This document shows positions 18,180 through 26,124 of a stretch of 64,000 nucleotides of DNA, piece by piece. Position numbers and translations under genes: made by a program. Source of the DNA: Caulobacter sp. (GTDB lineage: Bacteria > Pseudomonadota > Alphaproteobacteria > Caulobacterales > Caulobacteraceae); assembly GCA_017745235.1 (NCBI GenBank), contig JAGHZU010000013.1, forward strand, positions 97,977 through 161,976, written 5' to 3'. The notes under the pieces were generated by a model. It ran no database searches. It saw nothing but the letters and a program-made list of their open reading frames with translations, and was not told the origin of the DNA. Each line of letters starts with the position of its first letter. Within the stretch, counting starts at the first letter, position 1.

Positions 18180-19210
18180 TGACCCTGGCGACCGCTCTCA
18201 AGACCGGGGACCTGACCCAGCTGCCGTCGCGCCGCGACGAGGACTGGCGCTGGACCGACCTGCGCGGCCTGATCCGCCAGGTTCCGCCGGCCTCGCCCGC
18301 GTTCGACGGTGAGGTGGAGGCCGGGCCGTTCGACGCCCTGGCCGACGACTCCATCCTGTTCGTCAACGGCCGCCAGCGCCACGCCGCGACCCAGGGCGCG
18401 GGCGAGACCATCGCCCTGCGCTTCGTCTCGACCGGCGAAGGCGGCGGCCATGCGGCCAGCTACGCCATCGTGGTCGAGCCCGACACGACCCTGGTGCTGC
18501 TGGAAAGCCACGAGGGCAAGGCCGGCGGCTATCTGTCGGACGTGACCCTGGACATCGCCGTGGGCGAGGGCGCCAGGGTCGAGCGCATCGTGCTGGTCGA
18601 GGACGACGCCGAGGCCGTGAACGTGGTCACCGCCGAGGTCGATCTGGCCCCCGGCGCGACCTTCAACCAGACCGTCCTGACCAGCGGCGCGCGTCGCCAG
18701 CGGATCGAGACGCGGGTCAACCATCCGGGCGCCCACGCCCAGGTGCGGCTGGACGGCGCCTATCTGCTGGACGGCCAACGCCACGCCGACCAGACGACGA
18801 TCGTGACCCACGGCGGCGTCGACGGCGTGACCAGCCAACTGACCAAGGGCATGGCGACCGACCAGGCGCGCGGCGTGTTCCAGGGCCGCATCGTCGTGGC
18901 GCCGGGCGCCGACCAGACCGACGCGCGCATGGGCCACCACGCCCTGATCCTGTCGGACAAGGCCGAGATCGACGCCAAGCCGGAACTGCTGATCTTTGCT
19001 GACGACGTCTCGTGCGCCCACGGCAACACGATCGGCGCGCTGGACGAGGACGCCCTGTTCTACGCCGAGCAGCGCGGCATTCCCGAACTGGAGGCCAAGG
19101 CCATGCTGACGCAGGCCTTCGTGGGCGAGGTGATCGAGCGCATCGAGCACGAAGGCGCCCGCGAGATCGCCGCCGCCTGGGTGGCCGCGCGGCTGGGGAG
19201 GATCGGCTGA
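18179..19210 (+). CDS. sufD: SufD, Fe-S assembly scaffold subunit
   Basis: A 343-aa partner of SufB. It has the conserved beta-helix segment and C-terminal helical domain of the SufB/SufD family: DVSCAHGNTIGALDEDALFYAEQRGI, with the conserved His in CAHG, then AKAMLTQAFVGEVIERIEHEG. The N-terminal DEDWRWTDLRGL block is typical of SufD. Start and stop each overlap the neighbouring genes by one base (TGATG), giving tight translational coupling with sufC and sufS. Confidence 0.95.
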   Translation: MTLATALKTGDLTQLPSRRDEDWRWTDLRGLIRQVPPASPAFDGEVEAGPFDALADDSILFVNGRQRHAATQGAGETIALRFVSTGEGGGHAASYAIVVEPDTTLVLLESHEGKAGGYLSDVTLDIAVGEGARVERIVLVEDDAEAVNVVTAEVDLAPGATFNQTVLTSGARRQRIETRVNHPGAHAQVRLDGAYLLDGQRHADQTTIVTHGGVDGVTSQLTKGMATDQARGVFQGRIVVAPGADQTDARMGHHALILSDKAEIDAKPELLIFADDVSCAHGNTIGALDEDALFYAEQRGIPELEAKAMLTQAFVGEVIERIEHEGAREIAAAWVAARLGRIG

Positions 19211-20436
19211 TGGCCTTTGACGCGCCCTTCGACGTCGAGGCGATCCGCGCCCAGTTCCCGATCCTGGCGCGGCAGGTGCACGGCAAGCCGCTGGTCTATC
19301 TGGACAGCGCCGCCAGCGCCCAGAAGCCCGAGGCGGTGCTGGAGGCGATGACGAGCCTGGCGCGCAACAGCTACGCCAACGTCCACCGCGGCCTGCACAC
19401 CCTGGCCAACGAAACCACGCAAGCCTATGAATCCGCACGCGAAACCGTAGCGCAGTTCATCAACGCCCAGCCGTCGGAAATCGTCTGGACCAAGAGCGCC
19501 ACCGAGGCGGTGAACCTGGTCGCCGACACCTTCGGCCGCTCGCTGAAGGCCGGCGACGAGATCGTGCTCAGCGAGATGGAGCACCACGCCAACATCGTGC
19601 CGTGGCACTTCCTGCGCGAACGCTACGGTGTGGTGCTGAAGTTCATCCCAGTGACCGACGACGGCCGCCTGGACCTGGAGGCCTATGAGGGCCTGCTGTC
19701 CGAGCGCACCCGGATGGTCGCCGTGACGCACATGTCGAACGTGCTGGGCACGGTCAACGACGTGGCCTGGATCGCCAGGAAGGCCCACGAGGCCGGCGCG
19801 CTGATCCTGGTCGACGGCTGCCAGGGCGTGGTCCATACGAAGGTGGATGTGAAGGCGCTGGACGCCGACTTCTACGTCTTCTCCGGCCACAAGCTGTATG
19901 GCCCCACCGGCATCGGCGTGCTGTACGGCAAGGCTGAGCGGCTTGCGGTCCTGCCGCCATACCAGGGCGGCGGGGAGATGATCGGTTCGGTCAGTCTGGA
20001 CCGCATCACCTATGCCGATCCGCCGCACCGCTTCGAGGCCGGCACGCCCGCGATCCTGGAGGCCGTGGGCCTGGGCGCGGCCGTGGAATGGCTGAACGGG
20101 ATCGACCGCGACGCGGCCCTGGCGCACGAGCACGCCCTCTACCAGCGGGTCGTGGACCAACTGGACGGCGTGAACGGCGTGCGCATCCTGGGCACGGCGC
20201 CGGGCAAGGGCGCGGTGCTGAGCTTCGTGGTCGAGGGCGCCCACGCCCATGACGTGGCCCAGGTGCTGGACCGCTACGGCGTGGCCGTGCGCGCCGGCAC
20301 CCACTGCGCCGAGCCGCTGATGAAAAGGTTCGGCGTGACGTCGAGCGCTCGCGCTTCCTTCGCCCTATATAACACCCAGGCCGAGGCCGACGCGTTCGTG
20401 GACGCGCTGGCCAAGGCCCGCAGTTTCTTCAGTTGA
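19210..20436 (+). CDS. sufS: SufS, group II cysteine desulfurase
   Basis: A 408-aa PLP-dependent desulfurase supplying persulfide sulfur to the SUF scaffold. The N-terminal FDVEAIRAQFPILARQVHGK is typical of SufS; the PLP lysine is K228 in FSGHKLYGPTGIG, and the catalytic Cys is C366 in RAGTHCAEPLM. The short loop around C366 marks group II enzymes, which need a sulfur acceptor (SufE or SufU). Neither is encoded in the window. ATG 19210 overlaps the sufD stop. Confidence 0.96.
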   Translation: MAFDAPFDVEAIRAQFPILARQVHGKPLVYLDSAASAQKPEAVLEAMTSLARNSYANVHRGLHTLANETTQAYESARETVAQFINAQPSEIVWTKSATEAVNLVADTFGRSLKAGDEIVLSEMEHHANIVPWHFLRERYGVVLKFIPVTDDGRLDLEAYEGLLSERTRMVAVTHMSNVLGTVNDVAWIARKAHEAGALILVDGCQGVVHTKVDVKALDADFYVFSGHKLYGPTGIGVLYGKAERLAVLPPYQGGGEMIGSVSLDRITYADPPHRFEAGTPAILEAVGLGAAVEWLNGIDRDAALAHEHALYQRVVDQLDGVNGVRILGTAPGKGAVLSFVVEGAHAHDVAQVLDRYGVAVRAGTHCAEPLMKRFGVTSSARASFALYNTQAEADAFVDALAKARSFFS

Positions 20437-20442
20437 GCCCCC

Positions 20443-20790
20443 ATGACCGAGCCCGCCACCGCGTCCGCCATTCCCCAGGCTGAACTCGATCGCCTGACCG
20501 ACCAACTGATCGAGAAGCTCAAGACCGTGTTCGATCCGGAAATCCCGGTCGACATCTACGAGCTGGGCCTGATCTACAAGGTCGACGTCAGCGACGACCG
20601 GGACGTGGCCATCGACATGACCCTGACCGCGCCGGGCTGCCCGGTGGCCGGCGAGATGCCGGGCTGGGTCAAGGACGCGGTCATGGAGATCCCCGATGTG
20701 AAGTCGTGCCACGTCGAGCTGGTGTTCGAGCCGCCGTGGGACCCCTCGCGGATGAGCGACGAGGCCAAGCTGCAACTGAACATGTTCTGA
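20443..20790 (+). CDS. sufT: SufT-like MIP18 family (DUF59) protein
   Basis: A 115-aa protein with the DUF59/MIP18 domain: LKTVFDPEIPVDIYELGLIYKVDV, then the conserved Cys in TAPGCPVAGEMPGWV and VELVFEPPWDPSRMSDEAKLQL. Members help maturation of Fe-S proteins, probably in cluster delivery rather than assembly. It lies six bases after sufS and 14 bases before the HesB-type gene, inside the same operon. Confidence 0.92.
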   Translation: MTEPATASAIPQAELDRLTDQLIEKLKTVFDPEIPVDIYELGLIYKVDVSDDRDVAIDMTLTAPGCPVAGEMPGWVKDAVMEIPDVKSCHVELVFEPPWDPSRMSDEAKLQLNMF

Positions 20791-20804
20791 TCGGTTCGAA
20801 AGCC

Positions 20805-21209
20805 ATGGAAGTTCCCGCCTCGCCCACGATCACACCTCGTCCGCGCCGCCCGCGGCCCAAGGTCGTCTCCCTGACGCCGGCCGCCGCCGCGCGCGTGAAG
20901 GAGATCATGGAGCGGGCCGACAAGCCCTATGCCGGCCTGCGCGTGGGCGTGAAGAACGGCGGCTGCGCGGGCCAGGAGTACGTGTTCGAGTACGCCGCCG
21001 AGAAAGGACCGCTGGACGAGGTGGTCGAGGACCAGGGCGTGACGATCCTGATCGAGCCCAAGGCGGTGCTGTTCCTGATCGGCACCGTGATCGACTACGA
21101 GACCACCAAGCTGTCGGCCAAGTTCGTGTTCAACAATCCCAACGAGACCGACGCCTGCGGCTGCGGCGAGAGCGTGACGATCCAACCGGCGGCGGAGGCG
21201 CTCGACTGA
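20805..21209 (+). CDS. sufA: HesB/IscA-type Fe-S carrier (SufA-like)
   Basis: A 134-aa A-type carrier that accepts clusters from SufBCD and hands them to target proteins. The three ligand cysteines are C54 (NGGCAGQEY), C118 and C120 (DACGCGES). A basic Pro/Arg-rich stretch of about 18 residues precedes the domain. ATG 20805 (MEVPASPT) is preferred; an upstream in-frame codon at 20706 would start inside the DUF59 gene. Its TGA overlaps the next gene's ATG. Confidence 0.93.
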   Translation: MEVPASPTITPRPRRPRPKVVSLTPAAAARVKEIMERADKPYAGLRVGVKNGGCAGQEYVFEYAAEKGPLDEVVEDQGVTILIEPKAVLFLIGTVIDYETTKLSAKFVFNNPNETDACGCGESVTIQPAAEALD

Positions 21210-21409
21210 TGCTGAAGCGCACGCCTTCCTGCGTCGAATGCGGCCTGCCCTGGGGCGCGCCGGCCTTCCGTCACGAGGAGGGGGCCCCGCTATACTGGTC
21301 GGACACCGGCATCCTGTGCTCGACCCCTTGCGCGACGGCGCATTTCGACCGGCGGCGCGAGGACGGGACGTTTGCGCCCGTGCCGGCCGAGTGCCCGGTC
21401 GATCTATAG
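21209..21409 (+). CDS. Unknown 66-aa four-cysteine protein at the end of the SUF operon
   Basis: I do not recognise a named family. The protein has CVEC (C8, C11), a CSTPC pair (C37, C41) and a further C62, so it could bind zinc or a cluster like a small zinc ribbon. Other features are the Trp-Gly-Ala-Pro turn and DRRREDGTFAPVP. The ATG shares a base with the sufA-like stop (TGATG), which argues that it is real and co-translated. Function unknown; a role in metal or cluster handling is only suggested by context. Confidence 0.75.
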   Translation: MLKRTPSCVECGLPWGAPAFRHEEGAPLYWSDTGILCSTPCATAHFDRRREDGTFAPVPAECPVDL

Positions 21410-21418
21410 GCCATCGCC

Positions 21419-21670
21419 CTACATGCAGCCGGTCGAGCCGGCGGCGCAGGCGGTCATCAACGCCACCAAGGAAGCCGGCGGAAACAACGCGGCCAGAGCG
21501 CTGGGCGCGGCCCACAAGGCCTTGCGGCGGAAGATCGTCATCATGACGGCCATCAGGACGATCCAGGCAATGACCGCCGCGCTCGTCAGGCCGTATTGAT
21601 ATCGGCCAAAGGTGATCAGCGCCGTCAGAGCCGTCGCATAGGTCATGATCAGCGCGATGGCGAAGCCCAT
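21419..21670 (-). CDS. Small membrane protein, unknown function (83 aa)
   Basis: Two hydrophobic segments are clear: MGFAIALIMTYATALTALITF at the N-terminus and a second at about 30-46 (SAAVIAWIVLMAVMMTIF), followed by RRK and a mildly hydrophobic Ala-rich C-terminal third. The ATG (21670) lies three bases after the acyltransferase stop on the same strand, so it is probably the last gene of the TetR-acyltransferase operon. No family is recognised. It is convergent with the end of the SUF operon, nine bases away. Confidence 0.6.
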   Translation of the reverse strand: MGFAIALIMTYATALTALITFGRYQYGLTSAAVIAWIVLMAVMMTIFRRKALWAAPSALAALFPPASLVALMTACAAGSTGCM

Positions 21671-21673
21671 CGC

Positions 21674-22468
21674 CTAGATCGAGGCTGGAGCGGGGGCTGG
21701 TTCGGACCGCACGTTCTTGCGGCCGTTCCACTCCACCAGCACCGACGGCTTCACCGGCTCGCTGCGGGCCTGGGCGATCAGTTCGTTGGTGCGGGTCTCG
21801 ATGGCCGTTTCCATGGTGGTCATGAACTCGCCCTTGGACAGACCCTGGGGCAGGGCGGGCAGGAACTCGATGGTGGCCACGCCGGGGGTCTTGGTCTTCT
21901 CTGTCTGCTTCCAGAAGCAGCCCAGGTTGGTGGCCACGGGCACGACCGGCAGGCCGAAGTCCTGGCTCATGTAGTAGACGCCGGTACGGTAGCGGAAGCG
22001 CTCGCCCGGCGCGGCCAGGTGGCCCTCCGGATAGATCAGGATGCGGCGGCCTTCGGCGGCCACCTGGGCGGCGCTCTTGGACAGGGCCGCGCGGGCTTCG
22101 GGGCCGCCGCAGCTGTCGACCACGATCGCGCCGAACTTGCGCAGGATATTGCCGACCAGAGGGAACCTTTCCAGATGGTCGCCGGTGACGAACGACAGGT
22201 TGTCGACGTTGGCGAACATCACGAAGCCGTCGCCCCAGCTGTGGTGCTTGGCGGCGATGATGAAGGCGCCTTTGGGCAGGTTTTCCTGGCCCTTCAGCTC
22301 GACCTTCACGCCGGCGAAGACGCGCAGGGCCCAGAGCATGCGGCGGCTGTAGGTGCGCAGGGCCAGGGTCACCGCGCCTCGCCCGGGCAGCAGGGCCCCG
22401 AAGGCGGCCGACAGGCCGTAGAAGATCGACAGAACCCAGTAGTAGACGTTGAACAGCGCGCTGCGCAT
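21674..22468 (-). CDS. plsC: 1-acyl-sn-glycerol-3-phosphate acyltransferase (PlsC family)
   Basis: A 264-aa inner-membrane acyltransferase that adds the second acyl chain to lysophosphatidic acid in phospholipid synthesis. The HX4D catalytic motif is HHSWGD (in AAKHHSWGDGF); the glycerol-phosphate-binding block reads YPEGHLAAPGE, a variant of the usual FPEGTR. An N-terminal hydrophobic segment (about 5-25) anchors it. It follows a TetR regulator by 18 bp, which suggests regulated expression in response to fatty acids or a lipid-like ligand. Family sure, exact substrate not. Confidence 0.9.
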   Translation of the reverse strand: MRSALFNVYYWVLSIFYGLSAAFGALLPGRGAVTLALRTYSRRMLWALRVFAGVKVELKGQENLPKGAFIIAAKHHSWGDGFVMFANVDNLSFVTGDHLERFPLVGNILRKFGAIVVDSCGGPEARAALSKSAAQVAAEGRRILIYPEGHLAAPGERFRYRTGVYYMSQDFGLPVVPVATNLGCFWKQTEKTKTPGVATIEFLPALPQGLSKGEFMTTMETAIETRTNELIAQARSEPVKPSVLVEWNGRKNVRSEPAPAPASI

Positions 22469-22486
22469 CGTTCGGTCCAGTTCTCG

Positions 22487-23047
22487 TTAGCGGGCTTGGA
22501 GCACGGCCTGGACGGCCGCGGTCATCAGGGGGGCGTGGGCCGACAGGGCGTCGTCGCCGAGGCGGCCGTAAGCCTTGTTCTGCGCGGTCTGGGTGATGAC
22601 GCCGATGGCCATGGCGGCGATCACGCGCGGGTCGCCCGGCGGCAGCTCGGCGTCCATCATCGCGCGCTTGATCAGGTTCTCGACCATCGAGACCGGATCC
22701 ATTCCGTCTTCCTGGTAGTAGGGCAGGAAGCCGTGCAGATGCAGCAGGTGGAACGAGAACAGCAGCCAGTCCTCGTCAGCCACCGTGCAATAGGCGCGCA
22801 CGACGGCGGCGGCCTTGGCCTGGATGCCCTGGGCGGTCTCGGCGTTGGCGATGATGAGGTCGGAGAGGCGCTTGTGGGTGGCCATGAACAGGCCCAGGGC
22901 CAGTTCGTCCTTGCTCTTCCAGTGGCGATAGATCGCCCCCTCGGAAACGCCGGCCTTGGCGGCGATCAGCTTGGTGGTGGCCGCGTCGACGCCGCGATGG
23001 ACGAAGACCTCGAGGGCGGCGCGTTCGATGCGAGGTTTGGCGCTCAT
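22487..23047 (-). CDS. TetR/AcrR family transcriptional regulator
   Basis: A 186-aa regulator with the N-terminal TetR HTH (KPRIERAALEVFVHRGVDAATTKLIAAKAGVSEGAIYRHWKSKDEL, read in sections) and a helical C-terminal ligand-binding domain. It heads an operon with plsC and a small membrane protein. An imperfect 20-bp palindrome sits 31 bp upstream of its start (23078-23097), so autorepression and control of the acyltransferase are likely. The ligand is unknown. Confidence 0.9.
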   Translation of the reverse strand: MSAKPRIERAALEVFVHRGVDAATTKLIAAKAGVSEGAIYRHWKSKDELALGLFMATHKRLSDLIIANAETAQGIQAKAAAVVRAYCTVADEDWLLFSFHLLHLHGFLPYYQEDGMDPVSMVENLIKRAMMDAELPPGDPRVIAAMAIGVITQTAQNKAYGRLGDDALSAHAPLMTAAVQAVLQAR

Positions 23048-23077
23048 GGGAGGACGTTAGCATGGCTTTGGCGATAT

Positions 23078-23097
23078 GCAAGTGAATGCTCACATGC
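23078..23097. promoter_or_regulatory. Candidate TetR operator
   Basis: GCAAGTGA-ATGC-TCACATGC is an inverted repeat with 7 of 8 arm positions matching and a 4-bp spacer. It lies between the TetR gene (start 23047) and the GT9 gene (start 23164), 31 bp upstream of the former. On the minus strand a -10-like GCTAACGT falls between it and the gene, so binding there would cover the -35 region. The size and spacing suit TetR dimers. Confidence 0.45.
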
Positions 23098-23163
23098 AAA
23101 CTCGGGCCTGCTAACCTGACCCTCGCCATTGACCGGCCTGGGCGGGCGGGCCTAAGCCGGGCC

Positions 23164-24135
23164 ATGGTCCAGACCGTTCTGATCTATTCCATGGGCGAGG
23201 TGATCGGCGACGGCCTGATCAAGCTGCCCTTCATCGCCGGCTTGCGCGAGGCTTTTCCGCAGGCGCGCATCACCTGGTGCGCCGGCAAGGGCGAGACGGT
23301 CTATGCCGGGCCGTTGAAGGCGGTCGTTGCCGGCTATATCGACGAGATCCTGACCGAGGGGCCGACCGGCGCGGGCGCGCTGGACGTGCTGCCATGGGTC
23401 AGGCCGTTCGGCGGGCGCACCTTCGACCTGGTGATCGACACCCAGGAGAACCTGCGGCGCAGCCTGGTGGCCAAGCGGGCGGCCAGGGGCGGCTTCGTCT
23501 CGGCGGCCGACCAGGCGCGCAGGGCCGACTGGCCGCCCGCCGTGGTCGATCGCCTGGTGCGGCTGCTGGCCCTGGCCGCGCCAGGAGCTCGCCCGCGTCC
23601 GCTGGCGCTGAACCATCCCGACGCCATAGCGGCGGCCAAGGCGCTGCTGCCTGACGGTCCGGCCTATGTGGGCCTGGCGCCCGGCGCGGGCGGGCAGGAC
23701 AAGCGCTGGCCGCTGGAACGCTATCTGGAGCTGGCGCGCCGCATCGAGGTCTCGGGACGCAAGGCGGTGTTCTTCTTCGGGCCCGACGAGGCCGCCGACG
23801 TCCAGGCCGCGCGCGAAGCGGTTCCGACCGCCTTGTTTCCCGAGAGAGACCGTACCGACGGCTTTGCCATGGTGAAGGGGCCGCTGCTGGCCATCGCCTT
23901 GGCTGGAAGGCTGTCGGCGGCCGTGGCCAACGACGCGGGGCCCGGTCACATGCTGGCGGCCGGCGGCGCGCCGCTGCTGTCGCTGCAGAAGGATCACCGC
24001 AAGGCCGTGAAGTTCCGTCCCGCCGCCGCGCGCCTTGCCGTGGTGGTCGCCGAGGATTACGGACACGAGATGGCCGCACTTCCGTTCGAGGTGGTGGCCA
24101 ACGCCCTCGACACGCTGATCGCTGGAGACTCCTGA
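23164..24135 (+). CDS. Glycosyltransferase family 9 (heptosyltransferase-like)
   Basis: A 323-aa GT-B fold enzyme of the ADP-heptose:LPS heptosyltransferase family. Typical blocks are GEVIGDGLIKLPFIAGLREAFP near the N-terminus, GLAPGAGGQDKRWPLERYLELARR (nucleotide-sugar region) and VANDAGPGHMLAAGGAPLLSL (donor-binding GPxH). A role in LPS core assembly is likely, but acceptor and sugar are not predictable. ATG 23164 starts MVQTVLIYSMG; longer upstream frames cross the palindrome in the promoter region. DUF6165 follows immediately. Confidence 0.88.
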   Translation: MVQTVLIYSMGEVIGDGLIKLPFIAGLREAFPQARITWCAGKGETVYAGPLKAVVAGYIDEILTEGPTGAGALDVLPWVRPFGGRTFDLVIDTQENLRRSLVAKRAARGGFVSAADQARRADWPPAVVDRLVRLLALAAPGARPRPLALNHPDAIAAAKALLPDGPAYVGLAPGAGGQDKRWPLERYLELARRIEVSGRKAVFFFGPDEAADVQAAREAVPTALFPERDRTDGFAMVKGPLLAIALAGRLSAAVANDAGPGHMLAAGGAPLLSLQKDHRKAVKFRPAAARLAVVVAEDYGHEMAALPFEVVANALDTLIAGDS

Positions 24136-24531
24136 GTGCCCATCCTTGCCCCCATCTCGGCCGGTGAGCTGATCGACAAGATCACCATCCTGCGCGTGAA
24201 GGCCGCCCGGATCGGTGACGCGGCCAAGGAGGCCAATGTCCGGCGCGAGCTGGCTCAGTTGGAGACTCTGGCCGCGAACGAACTGCCGGACTCGGACGCC
24301 CTGGCGGCCCTGACGGCCGAGCTGACCGAGATCAACGCGGCCCTGTGGGATATCGAGGACGGCAAGCGCGACTGCGAGCGTCGCCAGGACTTCGGCGAGG
24401 CCTTCGTGGCCCTGGCCCGCCGGGTCTACATGGACAACGACCGCCGCGCAGCGGTGAAGCGTCGGATCAACGACCTGGTCGGGTCCGACATCGTCGAGGA
24501 AAAGAGCTACAAGCCGTACCAGGCGGGGTAG
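24136..24531 (+). CDS. DUF6165 family protein
   Basis: A 131-aa soluble, helical, highly charged protein (AGELIDKITILRVKAARI, LTEINAALWDIEDGKRDCERR, AVKRRINDLVGSDIVEEKSY). It begins with GTG directly after the GT9 stop, with no gap, so the two are co-translated. This family commonly accompanies glycosyltransferase genes for LPS, but its function is not known. No membrane or signal segments. Confidence 0.85.
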   Translation: MPILAPISAGELIDKITILRVKAARIGDAAKEANVRRELAQLETLAANELPDSDALAALTAELTEINAALWDIEDGKRDCERRQDFGEAFVALARRVYMDNDRRAAVKRRINDLVGSDIVEEKSYKPYQAG

Positions 24532-24552
24532 GGCGTTTTCCGGAGGTTCGTC

Positions 24553-25182
24553 GTGCGGCAGATCGCAGTGCTCACCTTCGACGGCTTCAACGAGATCGAC
24601 TCGTTCGTGGCCGCCGCGATTCTGAACCGGGCCAAGGCCAAGGGGCTGGTCGCCCATATCACCTCGCCCACGCCCGAGGTCACCTCGATGAATGGCGTCA
24701 CGGTCCGGCGTCAGCAGCCCTTGGAATTCGCGGCGGAGGCCGACGCGATCATCATCGGCAGCGGGGTGAAGACGCGTGAGATCGCCGCCGATCCGGCGAT
24801 GCTGTCGAGGATCGTGCTGGACCCGACGCGCCAACTGGTGGGCGCCCAGTGCTCGGGCACGTTGCTGGCGGCCCGGCTGGGCTTGCTGGGCGGCTTGCCG
24901 GCCTGCACCGACCTGGCGACCAAGCCCTGGGTGATCGAGGCGGGCGTGAAGGTGCTGGATGCGCCTTTCGTCGCCCACGGCAACGTGGCGACGGCCGGCG
25001 GATGCCTGGCCTCGCAGTACCTGGCGTTCTGGACGATCGCCCAGCTGACCTCGCTGGAGGACGCCGAGGCGGCGCTGCGCTACGTAGCGCCCGTCGGCGA
25101 GAAGGATGTCTATGTCGCCGCGGCGCTGAACGCGGTCGGGCCGTTCGTGGAAGGACCGCGCGCCTCGGCGAACGTGGCCTGA
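24553..25182 (+). CDS. DJ-1/PfpI family protein
   Basis: A 209-aa class I glutamine-amidotransferase-like fold protein. The nucleophile elbow cysteine is C100 in GAQCSGTLLAARLG; an acidic residue near the N-terminus (E15 in FNEIDSF) matches the Glu that pairs with it in this superfamily. The start is GTG 24553 preceded by GGAGG. Such proteins range from isonitrile hydratases to chaperones and transcriptional modules, so no reaction is assigned. A REP-like palindrome follows. Confidence 0.85.
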   Translation: MRQIAVLTFDGFNEIDSFVAAAILNRAKAKGLVAHITSPTPEVTSMNGVTVRRQQPLEFAAEADAIIIGSGVKTREIAADPAMLSRIVLDPTRQLVGAQCSGTLLAARLGLLGGLPACTDLATKPWVIEAGVKVLDAPFVAHGNVATAGGCLASQYLAFWTIAQLTSLEDAEAALRYVAPVGEKDVYVAAALNAVGPFVEGPRASANVA

Positions 25183-25205
25183 GATGGCTTGAAATCCGAG
25201 CCTGT

Positions 25206-25240
25206 CATCCCGGAAGCCCCGTGGGGGCTGTCCGGGACCC
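25206..25240. repeat. Intergenic palindrome (REP-like)
   Basis: TCCCGGA-AGCCCC-GT-GGGGGCT-G-TCCGGGA forms a nearly continuous hairpin (25208-25237) between two convergent genes. The preceding TGTCA and following CCCAG match a widespread alphaproteobacterial intergenic repeat type. It may also act as transcript-end hairpin for the DJ-1 and hydratase genes. Confidence 0.65.
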
Positions 25241-25249
25241 CAGGGGGTG

Positions 25250-26053
25250 CTAGCTTCCCTTGAAGGCCGCCGGCCGCTTCTGGAGGAAGGCGGCGACGCC
25301 TTCCAGGAAGTCGTCGGTCTTTCCCGCCGCCTTCTGCGCGTGGCGTTCGGCGTGCAGCTGGCCCACCCAGTCGGCGTCGAGGCTGTCCCAGACCAGCTTG
25401 CGGATCGAGGAGAGGGCGGCCGGGCCATTGGCCAGTTCCTTGGCGATGGCCGTGGCGGTCGCCATCAGCTCGCCGTCGGGCACGCAACGATTGATCAGAC
25501 CCCAGGACAGGGCCGTGGCGGCCGGGATCTTGTCGCCCAGCAGCATCATCTCCATGGCCCGCGCCTTGCCGACCAGGCGCGGCAGCAGGTAGGTCGAGCC
25601 GCCGTCGGGCACCAGGCCGATGCGGCGGAAGGCTTGCAGGAAATAGGCGCTTTCGCTGGCCACCACGATGTCGCCCAGCAAGGCGATCGAGCAGCCCACG
25701 CCCGCGGCCGGACCGTTCACGGCCGTGACGATGGGCAGGGGGAAGTCCCGCAGCAGGGTCACCAGGGGATTGTAGGTGCTTTCCAGGGCCGAGCCGGCGT
25801 CGGGCTTGCCGTCGACGTCGGCCTGGCGGCCGGCCGCGCCGCCGCCCGACAGGTTGGCACCGGAGCAGAAGCCCCGGCCTTCGCCGGTCAGGATCACAGC
25901 CCGAGCCTTGACCTTGCCTGCCGCGATCGAGGCGAAGGCGTGGGCCAGTTCGCGCGCGATCTCCAGGCTGGCGGCGTTGAGCGTGGAGGGATCGTTGAGG
26001 GTGACCGTGGCGACGCCGTCGTCGGCCTCCAGCCGGATCTTCTCGTAAGTCAT
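25250..26053 (-). CDS. Enoyl-CoA hydratase/isomerase family protein
   Basis: A 267-aa crotonase-fold enzyme. Typical segments: VTLNDPSTLNAASLEIARELAHA in the N-terminal half, the oxyanion-hole GRGFCSGANLSG and the second oxyanion loop NGPAAGVGCSIALLGDIVVAS. IGLVPDGGSTYLLPRLVG carries an Asp where PaaG-type isomerases have their catalytic acid. It therefore looks closer to PaaG-like isomerases than to FadB-type hydratases. Cytoplasmic, fatty-acid or aromatic-acid CoA metabolism; the exact substrate is open. Confidence 0.87.
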   Translation of the reverse strand: MTYEKIRLEADDGVATVTLNDPSTLNAASLEIARELAHAFASIAAGKVKARAVILTGEGRGFCSGANLSGGGAAGRQADVDGKPDAGSALESTYNPLVTLLRDFPLPIVTAVNGPAAGVGCSIALLGDIVVASESAYFLQAFRRIGLVPDGGSTYLLPRLVGKARAMEMMLLGDKIPAATALSWGLINRCVPDGELMATATAIAKELANGPAALSSIRKLVWDSLDADWVGQLHAERHAQKAAGKTDDFLEGVAAFLQKRPAAFKGS

Positions 26054-26124
26054 GGCGTCCTCCCGGGGCGTTGTCGCTTTGGCCCGAGTCTAGGCGCGAC
26101 TAACCCTGGGGAACGCCAGAACTT

